DNA of 64,000 nt from Acetobacteraceae bacterium (GCA_004843165.1 CP039459.1:186001-250000); one strand, 5' to 3'; numbered from the stretch's first letter, positions 21,860 to 32,554 are shown. Translations and numbers: made by a program. Notes: generated by a model not told the origin, from the sequence alone.

Positions 21860-21955
21860 GTCAGATATATCTATAAAAAAAAGCCTAGAAGGACTATGCT
21901 TTAGGCACCCTTAACTGGTGTATATAAATCGGTTCCCCAGTTCAGGTTCTATTAG

Positions 21956-23266
<1,311 letters not shown>

Positions 23267-23316
23267 GCTTTAAATTGATTTGGTTTTGATTTTTCAGTAG
23301 AGAATCACTACAAAGG

Positions 23317-23348
23317 AACGGCAGGGAAATTCATCTCTGCCGTTTTTT
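23317..23348 (+). terminator. intrinsic terminator after eno
   Basis: An 8-bp perfect stem AACGGCAG/CTGCCGTT with a 12-nt loop, running into six T residues. It ends only 12 nt before the ftsB start codon, so ftsB expression from the eno transcript would need read-through. Confidence 0.85.
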
Positions 23349-23360
23349 GTGTGTCTAGAA

Positions 23361-23711
23361 ATGAAAAAAATTTTTACTTTCTTGGGTCACCTTTGCAAGA
23401 ATTTGTTGCCCGCTTGCTTTTTTTTGCTTCTAGCATTTTATTTTATTTGGAGTCGAAGCGAAGGCTTACATGGCAGCAGAGCTTCCCTCATTTACCAGCA
23501 TCAGCTTGAAGACGCAGAAAAACAGCTCGCTAAATCAAAACGAGAAGAAGAGAACTGGCTTAATCACGTCAAGTCACTTGGATCTCAGGCTCTCGATCGA
23601 GACCTTCTTGATGAGCGAAGCCGGGCGATGCTTAATCACAGCACCATGGATGAAATCCTCATTCCCTATCCAGCAACTGCGCCAGGTGGCACAAAGGGGA
23701 TAAGTCAGTAA
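23361..23711 (+). CDS. ftsB: FtsB/DivIC-like septum formation initiator
   Basis: A 116-residue bitopic membrane protein. A transmembrane helix (about residues 15-33, LLPACFFLLLAFYFIW) is followed by a periplasmic coiled coil (YQHQLEDAEKQLAKSKREEE) and the short conserved motif around DRDLLDERSRAMLNHS. FtsB links FtsL and FtsQ in the divisome. Its position after eno is standard in proteobacteria. I chose ATG 23361; an in-frame GTG four codons earlier overlaps the terminator tail. Neither has a good Shine-Dalgarno. Confidence 0.84.
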   Translation: MKKIFTFLGHLCKNLLPACFFLLLAFYFIWSRSEGLHGSRASLIYQHQLEDAEKQLAKSKREEENWLNHVKSLGSQALDRDLLDERSRAMLNHSTMDEILIPYPATAPGGTKGISQ

Positions 23712-23731
23712 TCAACCGACTATCCCCTTTG
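23692..23731. terminator. hairpin between ftsB and rpmG
   Basis: An 11-bp perfect stem CAAAGGGGATA/TATCCCCTTTG overlaps the last codons of ftsB and lies in the gap between the convergent ftsB and rpmG. No long T-run follows on either strand, so it may be a weak terminator or a 3' stability hairpin. Confidence 0.5.
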
Positions 23732-23759
23732 AGAATACTTCAAATTTAAAGTGCTAAAA

Positions 23760-23927
23760 TTATTTGATTTTAGCTTCTTTAAAAATCACGTGCTTACGTG
23801 CAACTGGATCATATTTCTTAAGTTCCATTTTGCCTGTTGCAGAACGTGCATTTTTGCGTGTTACATAGAAGTAGCCTGTATCAGCAGAGGATACGAGGCG
23901 GATTTTGATTACATTCGTTTTGGCCAT
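23760..23927 (-). CDS. rpmG: 50S ribosomal protein L33
   Basis: A 55-residue L33. It begins [18 protein letters not shown], continues [20 protein letters not shown] and ends [12 protein letters not shown]. It lacks the CxxC pairs of zinc-binding L33, so it is the zinc-independent type. The start is ATG 23927 and the stop TAA is at 23760. It is a monocistronic minus-strand gene between ftsB and a lipoprotein gene. Confidence 0.95.
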   Translation of the reverse strand: MAKTNVIKIRLVSSADTGYFYVTRKNARSATGKMELKKYDPVARKHVIFKEAKIK

Positions 23928-24093
23928 AATTTTCTTACCTGAATTCTTATAGAGTCCGAATATTAAAGATATTAGGCCTCTTTTTATTCAGCCTTCACAT
24001 TCGGTTAATGTCTGATTAATGAAGATTTTCCAGCAAAAGGTCAAGTCCGGAGAAAAACAAAGACCAAATTTAACCTATTAAAATACTCAGATT

Positions 24094-24717
24094 TTACTTT
24101 GTTTTGCGATTTGGGTTCTTCCTCTTAACATTCGATGTTTTTTTCTTAACGGGTGGGATATCTGAGCCTGGCGGTGCGGTATCTAAAAATTCTTTTTCAG
24201 AAATTACTTTAACAGATCCATCCGGCGCAACCATCGTTACAGTTCCATCACCGTTTGGAATAGCAACAACATGGGTGTTCGGCCCTTCAATATATTTTGA
24301 AGCCGCATCTGGTAAAGGATCCTGCCGATTGCCTAATCGTATATCTTCATCTTCCCCTAGCGCAAGCTTTCCACCAACAGGGAGTTGATTTTCAGGAAAA
24401 ATTTTATTGAGGTCATTATCTAAATGTTTTGTCGTTTTTCCGTAATTGCGATTAAATTCACTATTCGGATTATCGACATCCATCAAGGTTGGAACCGATT
24501 CAGGATGATCGTTCCAAATATTACCTGACTGCGGTAGAATAGGTGTCACAGCAATTTCCTTTTTGCCGTGAGATCTCTTGAAATTTTCTCCACCATGTTT
24601 TGGACCATTTTCCTGCCATGGCCAAACCATATCCATAAGTAAGTGCCCTATACCGCCGCAGCCGGATAACAGCAAAAGAGATAAAAGAGAAACTCTCCCT
24701 AAACAAGCAGAGCGCAT
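24094..24717 (-). CDS. putative lipoprotein of unknown function
   Basis: A 207-residue protein with a lipoprotein signal: basic N-terminus, hydrophobic core and lipobox LLLLSGCGG, so Cys20 would be lipidated. The mature part is hydrophilic, with many Asp, Asn and Pro. A short region (THVVAIPNGDGTVTMVAPDG) looks like a small beta-rich segment, and the C-terminus is strongly basic (KKKTSNVKRKNPNRKTK). I do not recognise a family. It follows pgsA on the same strand at 38 bp, so it may share the uvrC-pgsA transcript. Confidence 0.65.
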   Translation of the reverse strand: MRSACLGRVSLLSLLLLSGCGGIGHLLMDMVWPWQENGPKHGGENFKRSHGKKEIAVTPILPQSGNIWNDHPESVPTLMDVDNPNSEFNRNYGKTTKHLDNDLNKIFPENQLPVGGKLALGEDEDIRLGNRQDPLPDAASKYIEGPNTHVVAIPNGDGTVTMVAPDGSVKVISEKEFLDTAPPGSDIPPVKKKTSNVKRKNPNRKTK

Positions 24718-24755
24718 ACCAACATATTTCTGATAAGGGTTTTTAGAGACGTTTT

Positions 24756-25349
24756 TTATTGCTTAGCTCCTTCTTGACGAAAGATTTGAACAGCGTAGCG
24801 CAAATAAATCAAACCGGAAATCCAAGTTGGAATAACAGAGATCCATAATAAAACAGCACCGATCAAAGTAACAGGAACCTGAGGAAGCCCAAGCCAGACC
24901 CCACCAGACTTCCCTACGATCAAAAATCCTAAACCTGTCATTTGAACGGCTGTTTTCCATTTTGCAATACGTATTGTTGGAATTTTAGACCCTGCGGCGG
25001 AAGCATAATCTCTCAAACCACCAACCATAATTTCCCTAAATAAAATTAAAATAGCCGCATAAAGCGTTCCATAATCCGAAAGATGACCTAAACCGGCCAA
25101 GACTAAAAGTAAGCATGCTACCAATAATTTATCGGCGATTGGGTCCATAATACGACCCAGCTCAGATTGAACTTTTTGGCGTCTTGCGAGTGCCCCATCC
25201 AGATAATCCGTAACACAGGCGAGAATAAATAGTCCGCAACACATCACACGCCAAAAAGACGTTTCAAAAGCTAAAAAAAGAATAATAATGGGAATTGCAA
25301 CAACTCTTAAAAGTGTCAAGAGATTTGGAAGCATGTTAGAATTATACAT
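24756..25349 (-). CDS. pgsA: CDP-diacylglycerol--glycerol-3-phosphate 3-phosphatidyltransferase
   Basis: A 197-residue membrane enzyme of phosphatidylglycerol synthesis. The CDP-alcohol phosphotransferase motif D-G-x2-A-R-x8-G-x3-D-x3-D reads DYLDGALARRQKVQSELGR followed by IMDPIADKLL. NLLTLLRVVAIPIII forms the first membrane segment. The ATG overlaps the uvrC stop (TAATG), the same one-base coupling seen between pdhA and pdhB. An ATG five codons later is an alternative. Confidence 0.94.
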   Translation of the reverse strand: MYNSNMLPNLLTLLRVVAIPIIILFLAFETSFWRVMCCGLFILACVTDYLDGALARRQKVQSELGRIMDPIADKLLVACLLLVLAGLGHLSDYGTLYAAILILFREIMVGGLRDYASAAGSKIPTIRIAKWKTAVQMTGLGFLIVGKSGGVWLGLPQVPVTLIGAVLLWISVIPTWISGLIYLRYAVQIFRQEGAKQ

Positions 25350-27274
25350 TACGGGTTTATTTCACCCTCCCTTTCTGAAATGTGAAAATAATCATAAATT
25401 TCTTGAGATAGACGCCTGCTTACACCCGGCACTTGCTCCAGCTCCTCAACTGTCGCCTGTCCAATATTTTTAAGAGATCCAAAACGCGCAAGAAGCGCAC
25501 GACGCCGTTTATTCCCAACACCTGGAACATCTTCAAGTTTTGAATGTAAAAAAGCCTTACCTCTCCCTTTCCGATGCGTTGTGATCGCAAAACGATGCGC
25601 CTCATCCCTTAAACGCTGTAAATAATAAAGAAGCAAGTCCTCTGAAGGAAGTTGAAAAGGATCTTTTCCGTCAACAAAGAACCATTCTCTTCCCGCATTA
25701 CGATCTGGCCCCTTTGCAATTCCCATCACGGGAATATTTGAAATCCCCAATGATTGCAGAATTTCTTTAACAGCGCTTACCTGTCCTTTTCCTCCATCAA
25801 TGAGTAAAAGATCCGGCCTTGTCCAGTCCTCGGTCTCACCTTCTCTTTCCTCTGCGCTCATACGCAAGAAACGACGTTGCATGACCTCTTTCATCATGCC
25901 AAAATCATCGCCTGCCTTGGCTGTCTGAATTGAAAATTTCCGATAAGCATTCCGCATAAAGCCATCCCTACCAGCCACCACCATAACCCCATAAGGTGAA
26001 GTCCCCATGATGTGAGAGTTATCATAAATTTCGATACGTTCAGGATGAGCCTTTAAATTTGCGACTTCTTGAAGCTGCTTTAAAATTTTTTCTTGGGAAA
26101 GTTTTTCAGATAAATGTCGTGCAAGAGCCTCTTTTGCATTCATAATGGCATAATCAAGAACAGCCTTACGATCTCCACGTTGTGGGAAACGGAAAAATAA
26201 TTTCTTTTCTCTTCGAATTTCCAACGCTTCGAGTAAGAGTAACTCATCTTTAGGATAATCACTCAAAATAATCTCTTTGGGCGGAATTTTATCCTCGTAA
26301 AACTGTCCTAGAAAAGCAGATAATATTTCTGTTGCCTCCGCATCTGCTGCATGTTCCGGATAAAATGCACGATTGCCGTTACTATTGCCACCCCGAATAA
26401 AAAAAACCTGAATACAGCTTCGCCCTTTATCCTGTGCAATCGCAATCACATCCGCCTCAACAATACTGGCAGGATTAATAGCGTTTGAAGATCTAATATT
26501 GCCAAACGCCCGCAAACGATCTCGGAGCAAAGCTGCCTTTTCAAAATTTAAATTTTCAGACGCTTCTGCCATTTCCTTTCCGAGCTGTTGCTGAAGGGTT
26601 GCCCCCCCACCTGCCAAGAATTCTTTTGTTTCTTCAACCAGATGCCCATATTCCTCTGGTTCAATTTTCCCGACACAAGGTGCCGAACAACGTTTAATTT
26701 GATGAAGTAAACAAGGACGCGTTCGAGAGGCTAAAGTAGAATCCGAACAAGTACGAAGAAGAAAACTTCGCTGTATAACTTGCAAGGTTTGTTCTGCCGC
26801 CCAAGCGCTTGCAAAAGGCCCCCAATATGTCAGACCCTTTTTTTGCTTACCACGCTGTCGAAGCAATCTTGGAAAATCGGGATTTTTTCCGGGGTCAAGC
26901 ATTAGCCAAGGATAGCTTTTGTCATCCCGTAATAAAATGTTAAATCTAGGCTTCATCCGGCGAATAAAATTCGCCTCTTGCAATAATGCTTCCGCCTCAT
27001 TCGCCGTGATAACGATTTCCATTGAAACCGTTAAGGAAACCATAAGACGCAAACGATCTGGCAATGCGCTCAAACGTGTATAAGAAGTGACTCTTTTTTT
27101 AAGACTTAAAGCCTTACCGACATATAGAACCTCCCCTTTTTCACCCAACATGCGATAAACACCTGGGAGAAAAGGAATAGTCTTCAGCGCATTTTGGATC
27201 GCCTCAACACCCTTTAAGTCTTTTTCCTGAATGTCAGAATGCGCTTCCGCTGATAAAAAAATGGGATGTTCCAT
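25349..27274 (-). CDS. uvrC: excinuclease ABC subunit C
   Basis: A 641-residue nucleotide excision repair nuclease that cuts both sides of the lesion in the UvrB complex. It has an N-terminal GIY-YIG domain (PGVYRMLGEKGEVLYVGKA), a UVR motif (FEKAALLRDRLRAF), an RNase H-like endonuclease domain with DNSHIMGTSPYGVMVV and LLIDGGKGQVSAV, and C-terminal helix-hairpin-helix repeats (VPGVGNKRRRALLARFGS, VPGVSRRLSQEIYDYF). Normal length. It is coupled to pgsA and divergent from xth. Confidence 0.96.
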   Translation of the reverse strand: MEHPIFLSAEAHSDIQEKDLKGVEAIQNALKTIPFLPGVYRMLGEKGEVLYVGKALSLKKRVTSYTRLSALPDRLRLMVSLTVSMEIVITANEAEALLQEANFIRRMKPRFNILLRDDKSYPWLMLDPGKNPDFPRLLRQRGKQKKGLTYWGPFASAWAAEQTLQVIQRSFLLRTCSDSTLASRTRPCLLHQIKRCSAPCVGKIEPEEYGHLVEETKEFLAGGGATLQQQLGKEMAEASENLNFEKAALLRDRLRAFGNIRSSNAINPASIVEADVIAIAQDKGRSCIQVFFIRGGNSNGNRAFYPEHAADAEATEILSAFLGQFYEDKIPPKEIILSDYPKDELLLLEALEIRREKKLFFRFPQRGDRKAVLDYAIMNAKEALARHLSEKLSQEKILKQLQEVANLKAHPERIEIYDNSHIMGTSPYGVMVVAGRDGFMRNAYRKFSIQTAKAGDDFGMMKEVMQRRFLRMSAEEREGETEDWTRPDLLLIDGGKGQVSAVKEILQSLGISNIPVMGIAKGPDRNAGREWFFVDGKDPFQLPSEDLLLYYLQRLRDEAHRFAITTHRKGRGKAFLHSKLEDVPGVGNKRRRALLARFGSLKNIGQATVEELEQVPGVSRRLSQEIYDYFHISEREGEINP

Positions 27275-27356
27275 AGACTTTTATAATCTGACAAATAGTT
27301 TCTTTTTTATAACAAAAGATTTTCATCTCTCAACAAACCAATTAAAGTGATTTGCT

Positions 27357-28193
27357 ATGACAAAATCAATCTCTTCTCCGCCTCTTCCAAAGCATTTACG
27401 TATTCTAACATGGAATATCAATTCTCTGCGCTTACGTCTCCCCCTTCTGGAAAAGATTGTTCAAGAAAAAAATCCTGATATCATTTGCCTTCAAGAAACA
27501 AAAGTAACAGATGCCCTTTTCCCCTTGGAAGGCGTCCAAAAAATTGGCTTTGAACATTGCCTCTTTAAAGGGATGAAATCTTACAATGGCGTTGCCATTC
27601 TCTCCAAATATCCATTGACTCTTTTAGACGATTTTCCTGAATGGCAAGGACTGCAAGATTGCCGACATATTGCTGCACGCCTTGAAAGTTCCACTGGCCA
27701 CATTGATTTGCACAATTTTTATGTACCTGCCGGGGGTGATATTCCAGACCCCGAGGAAAACCCTAAATTTGCCCATAAGCTTGGTTTTCTCGAAGAAGCA
27801 AAAGAATGGTTTGCTAAAAACCCACCCAAAAGAGCTGTTCTTATGGGCGATTTAAATGTTGCACCGCTACCAGATGATGTCTGGTCTCATAAACAACTTT
27901 TAAAAATTGTCAGCCATACACCAGAAGAAACCGAAAGATGCCATCTCTGGCAACAGGAGGGGTTTATAGATGCGATGCGCACCCTCCATCCAGAGCCGGA
28001 AAAACTCTTTACATGGTGGTCTTATCGCAACAAAGACTGGAAAAAATCCAACCGAGGCAGGCGCTTAGATCATCTTTGGATCACGCCTGATCTTCGGGAA
28101 TCATTAGCTTCTCTTGAAATTATGAAAGAGGCAAGAGATTTCGAAAGGCCTTCAGACCATGTACCTTGCTTTATTGATCTCGAATTAAAATAA
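27357..28193 (+). CDS. xth: exodeoxyribonuclease III (AP endonuclease)
   Basis: A 278-residue endonuclease/exonuclease/phosphatase-fold enzyme that nicks abasic sites and removes 3' blocks. Motifs are ILTWNINSLRLRLPLL, IICLQETKV (catalytic Glu), VPAGGDIPDPEENPKF, MGDLNVAP, and the C-terminal RRLDHLWIT and PSDHVPCFIDLEL (catalytic Asp-His). It is divergent from uvrC with 82 bp between, so two DNA repair genes share a control region. A strong terminator follows. Confidence 0.95.
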   Translation: MTKSISSPPLPKHLRILTWNINSLRLRLPLLEKIVQEKNPDIICLQETKVTDALFPLEGVQKIGFEHCLFKGMKSYNGVAILSKYPLTLLDDFPEWQGLQDCRHIAARLESSTGHIDLHNFYVPAGGDIPDPEENPKFAHKLGFLEEAKEWFAKNPPKRAVLMGDLNVAPLPDDVWSHKQLLKIVSHTPEETERCHLWQQEGFIDAMRTLHPEPEKLFTWWSYRNKDWKKSNRGRRLDHLWITPDLRESLASLEIMKEARDFERPSDHVPCFIDLELK

Positions 28194-28196
28194 CAT

Positions 28197-28226
28197 AAAA
28201 ACAGGAGGTAAATACCTCCTGTTTTA
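28197..28226. terminator. bidirectional intrinsic terminator
   Basis: A perfect stem of about 13 bp (AAAACAGGAGGTA/TACCTCCTGTTTT) with a 2-nt apex and A/T flanks lies between the convergent xth and rsmB-like genes. Confidence 0.88.
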
Positions 28227-28230
28227 AAAT

Positions 28231-29613
28231 TTAATCCGCTTCTTTTCGCTCCAGCAAACAGGCAAAGAAACCATCCGTCTCATGCTGTGCGGGTGTTAAA
28301 CGAATATAGCCCTTTTCCTGTAATTGTTTTTTCAAAATTTCCGGTAAATCGACAGAAATAGTTGCAGGATCTTTCATTTGAAAATCAGGATGGGTTTTAA
28401 GAAATTTCTCAATTCTTTTTTCATTCTCGTCTGCAAGAATGGAGCAGGTTGCATAAAGCAAGCATCCGCCTATTTTAAGCAGGCTTGAGGCTTTCTCAAG
28501 AACCTCCTCCTGCTTTTGCATAATCTCTTCTAAATCAATCGGTGCAAGTGTCCGGCGGGCATCCGGATTACGGCGCCATGTCCCTGTTCCCGTACAGGGG
28601 GCATCAATCACAACAAGATCAAAATCTTTTTTGTGACGTTTGAGCCATTTGTCCCCTTCAACGAGCAAATGGCGTTCAACATTATGAACACCGGCCCGGC
28701 GCAAACGTTTTACAGCACCATTTAGGCGAACTTCAGAAACATCACAGGCAACAATTTTCCCACGATTTTCCATATTCATCGCCATCGCCATTGTTTTACC
28801 ACCGGCACCTGCACAATAATCAACAACCCTTTGTCCAGGCTTAGCATTTGCCAAGAGGGCAACAATCTGACTGCCCTCATCTTGAATTTCGACAATACCG
28901 TTTTTAAAGAAGTCCAAAGACATAATGGCACTTCTTGATGGTAGTCTGATGCCCCAAGGCGATAAAGGAGAGATCTCGGCAGGAAAATCAGCTTTACGAA
29001 GCACAGAAAGTGCCTCTTCTCGGGTTGCCTTTAAAAGATTAACCCGAATGTCCAAAGGCGCTTCCGCCTGCATTGCGGCAACTTCTTTTGCGATCTTTTC
29101 TGGAGAACCAAAGCTTTCTTCTAAAAGGGGCGAAAGCCAATCCGGATATTCCCCTCTCACCGCAGGTGATTGATCTTGATGATCGAAAGGAAGCCCTTCC
29201 AAACGTGACAGCAAAGTCAGTTCATTTTTACTTAAAGGTGCCGCAGCATATTTGCCTGTTCCGAAAGAAGCTTGAAGCGCTTTTACGCTACCCGTTCCCA
29301 TCACAGAAAAAGCGAGACAAATTTCTCTTGATGAAAAAAAAGATTCCTCATCGCTTTCTTCTTTTTTAGCAGAGAAGAGATTCTTAAGAATTTCCTCCCC
29401 TTTAAATTTTTGTTGTATCAAATGCCAATGAATACGACGCCAATGACGTAAGACACCCCAAACAATTATTGAGATGAAACGGCGATCACCGCTCCCGATA
29501 TAGCGCCGCTGTCTAAAGAATACCGAGGCAACAGCATCCGCAGGACGACGCCCTGCTGAACGTATTTCATTTAGGAGTTCAATGGCCGTAGAAAAACGTG
29601 CACCAGGTGTCAT
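28231..29613 (-). CDS. RsmB/NOP family RNA cytosine-5 methyltransferase
   Basis: A 460-residue SAM-dependent methyltransferase. The N-terminal NusB-like region is divergent, but the catalytic domain is clear: VVDYCAGAGGKTMAMAM (SAM motif I), DAPCTGTGTWRRNPDARR (first catalytic Cys) and YATCSILADENE (second Cys). The family methylates rRNA cytosines such as 16S C967; the exact target cannot be read from sequence. It follows guaB on the same strand at 44 bp and is probably co-transcribed with it. Confidence 0.92.
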   Translation of the reverse strand: MTPGARFSTAIELLNEIRSAGRRPADAVASVFFRQRRYIGSGDRRFISIIVWGVLRHWRRIHWHLIQQKFKGEEILKNLFSAKKEESDEESFFSSREICLAFSVMGTGSVKALQASFGTGKYAAAPLSKNELTLLSRLEGLPFDHQDQSPAVRGEYPDWLSPLLEESFGSPEKIAKEVAAMQAEAPLDIRVNLLKATREEALSVLRKADFPAEISPLSPWGIRLPSRSAIMSLDFFKNGIVEIQDEGSQIVALLANAKPGQRVVDYCAGAGGKTMAMAMNMENRGKIVACDVSEVRLNGAVKRLRRAGVHNVERHLLVEGDKWLKRHKKDFDLVVIDAPCTGTGTWRRNPDARRTLAPIDLEEIMQKQEEVLEKASSLLKIGGCLLYATCSILADENEKRIEKFLKTHPDFQMKDPATISVDLPEILKKQLQEKGYIRLTPAQHETDGFFACLLERKEAD

Positions 29614-29657
29614 AAAAATATCCCGCCTCAGCTTAAAAGACTTAATTTTCTGTTCGC

Positions 29658-31133
29658 TTAGTAGCGGTAGTTTGGAGATTCACGTGTGATGGAAACATCA
29701 TGTACATGGCTTTCACGTAAACCGGCATTGGTAATCTGTCTAAAGCGCACATTTTTCTTTAACGCATCCAAATCTGCGGCCCCTACATATCCCATACCGG
29801 CACGAAGACCGCCGACAAGCTGATGAATAACCTCACCCATCATGCCTTTATACGGCACCTGGCCTTCAATCCCTTCAGGGACAAGTTTCAAAGTATCACG
29901 CACATTACCTTGGAAGTAACGATCTGCGGAACCTTTTGCCATTGCACCGAGAGATCCCATGCCACGATAGGATTTATAGGTGCGGCCCTGATATAAGAAA
30001 GTTTCACCCGGGCTTTCCTCACAACCGGCAAGCAAAGAGCCAACCATCACCATATCTGCCCCAGCACCTAAGGCTTTAACGATATCGCCTGAATTACGAA
30101 TTCCCCCATCTGCAATGGTTGGAATATTCATTTCCTTACAAGCTGCAGCGACCTCTTTAACCGCAGAAAACTGAGGGACACCGACACCGGCAACAATTCT
30201 TGTTGTACAAATTGATCCCGGACCAATCCCCACTTTAACGCAGTCTGCCCCTGCTTTAATCAAGGCTAAAGCGCCTTCTGGAACAGCAACATTCCCGGCA
30301 ACAATTTGAAGCTCAGGGTAATGATCTCTTAAATTCGCAACAGAACGCAGAACACCTGCTGAATGACCATGTGCGGTATCAACAAATAAGGCATCCACTC
30401 CTGCTTCAATCAATAATTTTGCACGTTCAAACTCTGCATCTCCAACCCCAACAGCCGCGGCGCATAATAAACGTCCTTGAGAATCTTTTACAGCCAGAGG
30501 ATAAGCTTGCGCTTTTTCCATATCCTTAACCGTAATAAGACCAACGCAACGGCCTGCATCATCGGTGACGACAAGACGTTCAATACGTCTTTGTTGTAAA
30601 ATATCTTTTGCATCTGATGGGGTTGCTTCTGGAGAAATGGTTGCAAGATTCTGACTCGTCATCAGATCACGAACACGCATTTCCATATTTTTAGCAAAAC
30701 GCATATCTCTATTGGTTAAAATACCAACAAGAATACCGTCTTTTTCGATCACGGGAAGACCAGAAATACCATGCGTCTCCATCACATTTTTCACTTCAGA
30801 AAGCGTTTGATCTGGCCCAACAGTCACAGGATCAATCACCATGCCTGCCTCAAAACGCTTCACACGGCGCACCTGTGATGCCTGTTCTTTTGGACGTAAA
30901 TTCTTATGGATAACACCAAGGCCACCATTTTGTGCCATGGCAATGGCCATTCCCGCTTCCGTCACCGTATCCATCGCAGCGGAAATCAAAGGAATATTTA
31001 AAGCAATTTTATTTGTAAGACGTGAGTTGACCTTTGCCTGAGAGGGCAAAATTTCAGAGGCGGCCGGTGAAATTAGAACATCATCATAGGCTAATGCCAT
31101 TGGAATGGCTGTGTTATCTTCTGAATTTCTCAT
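29658..31133 (-). CDS. guaB: inosine-5'-monophosphate dehydrogenase
   Basis: A 491-residue enzyme oxidising IMP to XMP, the committed step to GMP. The catalytic loop is [17 protein letters not shown], and two CBS domains (about residues 95-210) interrupt the barrel. [21 protein letters not shown] and the flap [10 protein letters not shown] are typical. AAGG lies 7 nt before the ATG. Together with purB in this window it covers branch steps of purine nucleotide synthesis. Confidence 0.97.
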   Translation of the reverse strand: MRNSEDNTAIPMALAYDDVLISPAASEILPSQAKVNSRLTNKIALNIPLISAAMDTVTEAGMAIAMAQNGGLGVIHKNLRPKEQASQVRRVKRFEAGMVIDPVTVGPDQTLSEVKNVMETHGISGLPVIEKDGILVGILTNRDMRFAKNMEMRVRDLMTSQNLATISPEATPSDAKDILQQRRIERLVVTDDAGRCVGLITVKDMEKAQAYPLAVKDSQGRLLCAAAVGVGDAEFERAKLLIEAGVDALFVDTAHGHSAGVLRSVANLRDHYPELQIVAGNVAVPEGALALIKAGADCVKVGIGPGSICTTRIVAGVGVPQFSAVKEVAAACKEMNIPTIADGGIRNSGDIVKALGAGADMVMVGSLLAGCEESPGETFLYQGRTYKSYRGMGSLGAMAKGSADRYFQGNVRDTLKLVPEGIEGQVPYKGMMGEVIHQLVGGLRAGMGYVGAADLDALKKNVRFRQITNAGLRESHVHDVSITRESPNYRY

Positions 31134-31326
31134 AATCTTACCTTTTCTTACGCTTTACCGCTTATGATGGATAACTGAATTAGGCTCGTTTATTAAACAC
31201 TGCATTTCAAAATGAATTTACAATAATCCGATGCCGTGAAAGCCCTTTTAGCTAAATATAAAGAAAACATAAAGTGAGAGAGAATTGAGAAAAACTCCAA
31301 CCTCTACAAATTCCTTTAAATTCTCT

Positions 31327-31355
31327 TTGCCGATTAGACATTATCTCTCTATTAT
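31327..31355 (+). promoter_or_regulatory. sigma70-type promoter for the Lys/Ala-rich gene
   Basis: The -35 box TTGCCG (31327-31332) and -10 box TATTAT (31350-31355) are separated by exactly 17 nt. Transcription would start near 31362, about 80 nt upstream of the ATG at 31444. Confidence 0.5.
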
Positions 31356-31364
31356 TAGAACCAA

Positions 31365-31382
31365 TCTTCACAATTGTGAAGA
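31365..31382. promoter_or_regulatory. 18-bp perfect palindrome, likely operator
   Basis: TCTTCACAATTGTGAAGA is its own reverse complement over 18 bp. It starts about 10 bp downstream of the -10 box, where a dimeric repressor would block transcription. It could instead form a small hairpin at the 5' end of the mRNA, but a perfect palindrome without a loop is more typical of a protein-binding site. Confidence 0.5.
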
Positions 31383-31443
31383 AATGAGGGGGCCGGATTT
31401 TTATGTTAGGCCTTGTTTTTAATCTTCTATTAGGAGAAATCTC

Positions 31444-31839
31444 ATGCGTCTTTCATACAAGACCTTGATCGCAGCCGTTGCCGCTGCTGCTTTTGTTGTT
31501 CCAGCTTCTTTTACTTCTGTTGCTTTCGCTGCGGATGCAGCTCAGCAAAATGAACAGGCTGCACAAGACAATGCACAAAAAGCCAAAGCTTCAAAAGAAG
31601 TTGCAAAAGCCGATGCTTCACATGCTAAAGTAGCAAAAAAAGCTGCAAAAGCCGATGAAAAAGCTGCAGATCTCGATGCGAAAGCTGTAAAAGCTGATGA
31701 CCATGCTGCGAAAGCCGAAGCTGATTCCGATAAAAAAGCAAAGCATCACCACAAATGCAAATGTCATGACAAAAAAGAGCACAGCAAGAAAAAGCATTGC
31801 TGCCATGACAAAAAAGCAGATGCTTCTGAAGCAAAATAA
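31444..31839 (+). CDS. secreted Lys/Ala-rich protein with His/Cys-rich tail
   Basis: A 131-residue protein I cannot assign. Residues 1-30 form a clear Sec signal ending SVAFA-ADA. Residues about 35-98 are almost only Ala, Lys, Asp and Glu in a repeating pattern (AKADEKAADLDAKAVKADD), expected to be helical or a coiled coil. The tail (about 99-125) is dense in His, Cys and Lys (KHHHKCKCHDKKEH, then KKHCCHDKK), suggesting metal binding. AGGAG sits just upstream of the ATG. It has its own promoter, a palindromic operator-like site and a strong terminator, so it is a single-gene, regulated unit. Confidence 0.8.
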   Translation: MRLSYKTLIAAVAAAAFVVPASFTSVAFAADAAQQNEQAAQDNAQKAKASKEVAKADASHAKVAKKAAKADEKAADLDAKAVKADDHAAKAEADSDKKAKHHHKCKCHDKKEHSKKKHCCHDKKADASEAK

Positions 31840-31869
31840 TTCCTAATGTTAAAAAATTAGGTAATTATC

Positions 31870-31906
31870 AATAAGGGATGGCGTGAGCCATCCCTTATTT
31901 CTTTTT
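31870..31906 (+). terminator. intrinsic terminator
   Basis: A 13-bp perfect stem AATAAGGGATGGC/GCCATCCCTTATT with a GTGA tetraloop and a T-rich tail (TCTTTTT), right after the Lys/Ala-rich gene. Confidence 0.92.
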
Positions 31907-31998
31907 CAGCCTTTAAAAATCATTCATAATGTTTCTATATATGGCTATAATAAGAAATCCTTTTCCCAAAGGGTAACTTTTCCGATTTTTCAGATTTG

Positions 31999-32547
31999 AT
32001 GACTAGAACACTTATGCAGAATAAATTACGTGTATCATTTCTATGCCTCCCCTTTTTAGCGGGATGTAGCTATTTTCACTCGCAGGATCAAAAAGATTTC
32101 AAGACAGATGCACCACCCAAACAAAGTGTGATGCAAGAAAAAACGGCATTGAAAGATAAGACAGAGCACCCAGCTGCAAAGAAAACACTCGCCCCTCAAC
32201 CAGAAGAACAAGTAGAGCCCGAAAAAGTCATTGCAGGGAATCAGCCGTTACATCATATCAGCCCATTATCTCCCCCAGATCCGACAGCAATGGAAAATAA
32301 TTCCAACCCAAGCTTACCATCCAATGGCACCGTGACCTCAACACCTACTGTAAAAGATGATTATGCCCCAGCTCTTTCCGCCCGCCAGCAGGAGCGCCAA
32401 GCAGCCATTAAATTACGGGATAGTTTAGAACGCATTCAAAACGGGCACTTAAATAATTCAGAAGAAGATCGACAACTTGCTGAATTACCTTCCTCACAAA
32501 GAAAAGCCATGCTTGAACAACTTAATCAGGCTCTTGCAACAAAATAG
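31999..32547 (+). CDS. putative lipoprotein of unknown function
   Basis: A roughly 180-residue protein with lipobox FLAGCSYF after a hydrophobic segment (VSFLCLPFLAG). The middle is low-complexity, rich in Pro, Lys, Gln and Glu. The C-terminal 70 residues are predicted helical and charged (LSARQQERQAAIKLRDSLER, then a Gln/Leu/Glu-rich end). The start is uncertain: ATG 31999 is used here, but ATG 32014 gives a more typical lipoprotein signal (MQNKLRVSFL). Neither has a strong ribosome binding site. No family recognised. A terminator follows. Confidence 0.62.
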   Translation: MTRTLMQNKLRVSFLCLPFLAGCSYFHSQDQKDFKTDAPPKQSVMQEKTALKDKTEHPAAKKTLAPQPEEQVEPEKVIAGNQPLHHISPLSPPDPTAMENNSNPSLPSNGTVTSTPTVKDDYAPALSARQQERQAAIKLRDSLERIQNGHLNNSEEDRQLAELPSSQRKAMLEQLNQALATK

Positions 32548-32554
32548 TTAACAA

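Larger units (their letters stand above)
31134..31443. other. 310-bp divergent regulatory region, no gene seen
   Basis: This stretch separates guaB (minus) from the small Lys/Ala-rich gene (plus). I found no ORF of convincing coding character and no riboswitch fold I could recognise. It contains a good promoter for the plus-strand gene and an 18-bp perfect palindrome, listed separately. Confidence 0.6.

Noticed and set aside
31134-31326. Purine riboswitch in front of guaB
   Set aside because: I could not find the conserved three-way junction loops on the minus strand.
31618-31834. Minus-strand frames opposite the Lys/Ala-rich gene
   Set aside because: They are antisense images of a low-complexity gene, rich in Phe, Leu and Ser.
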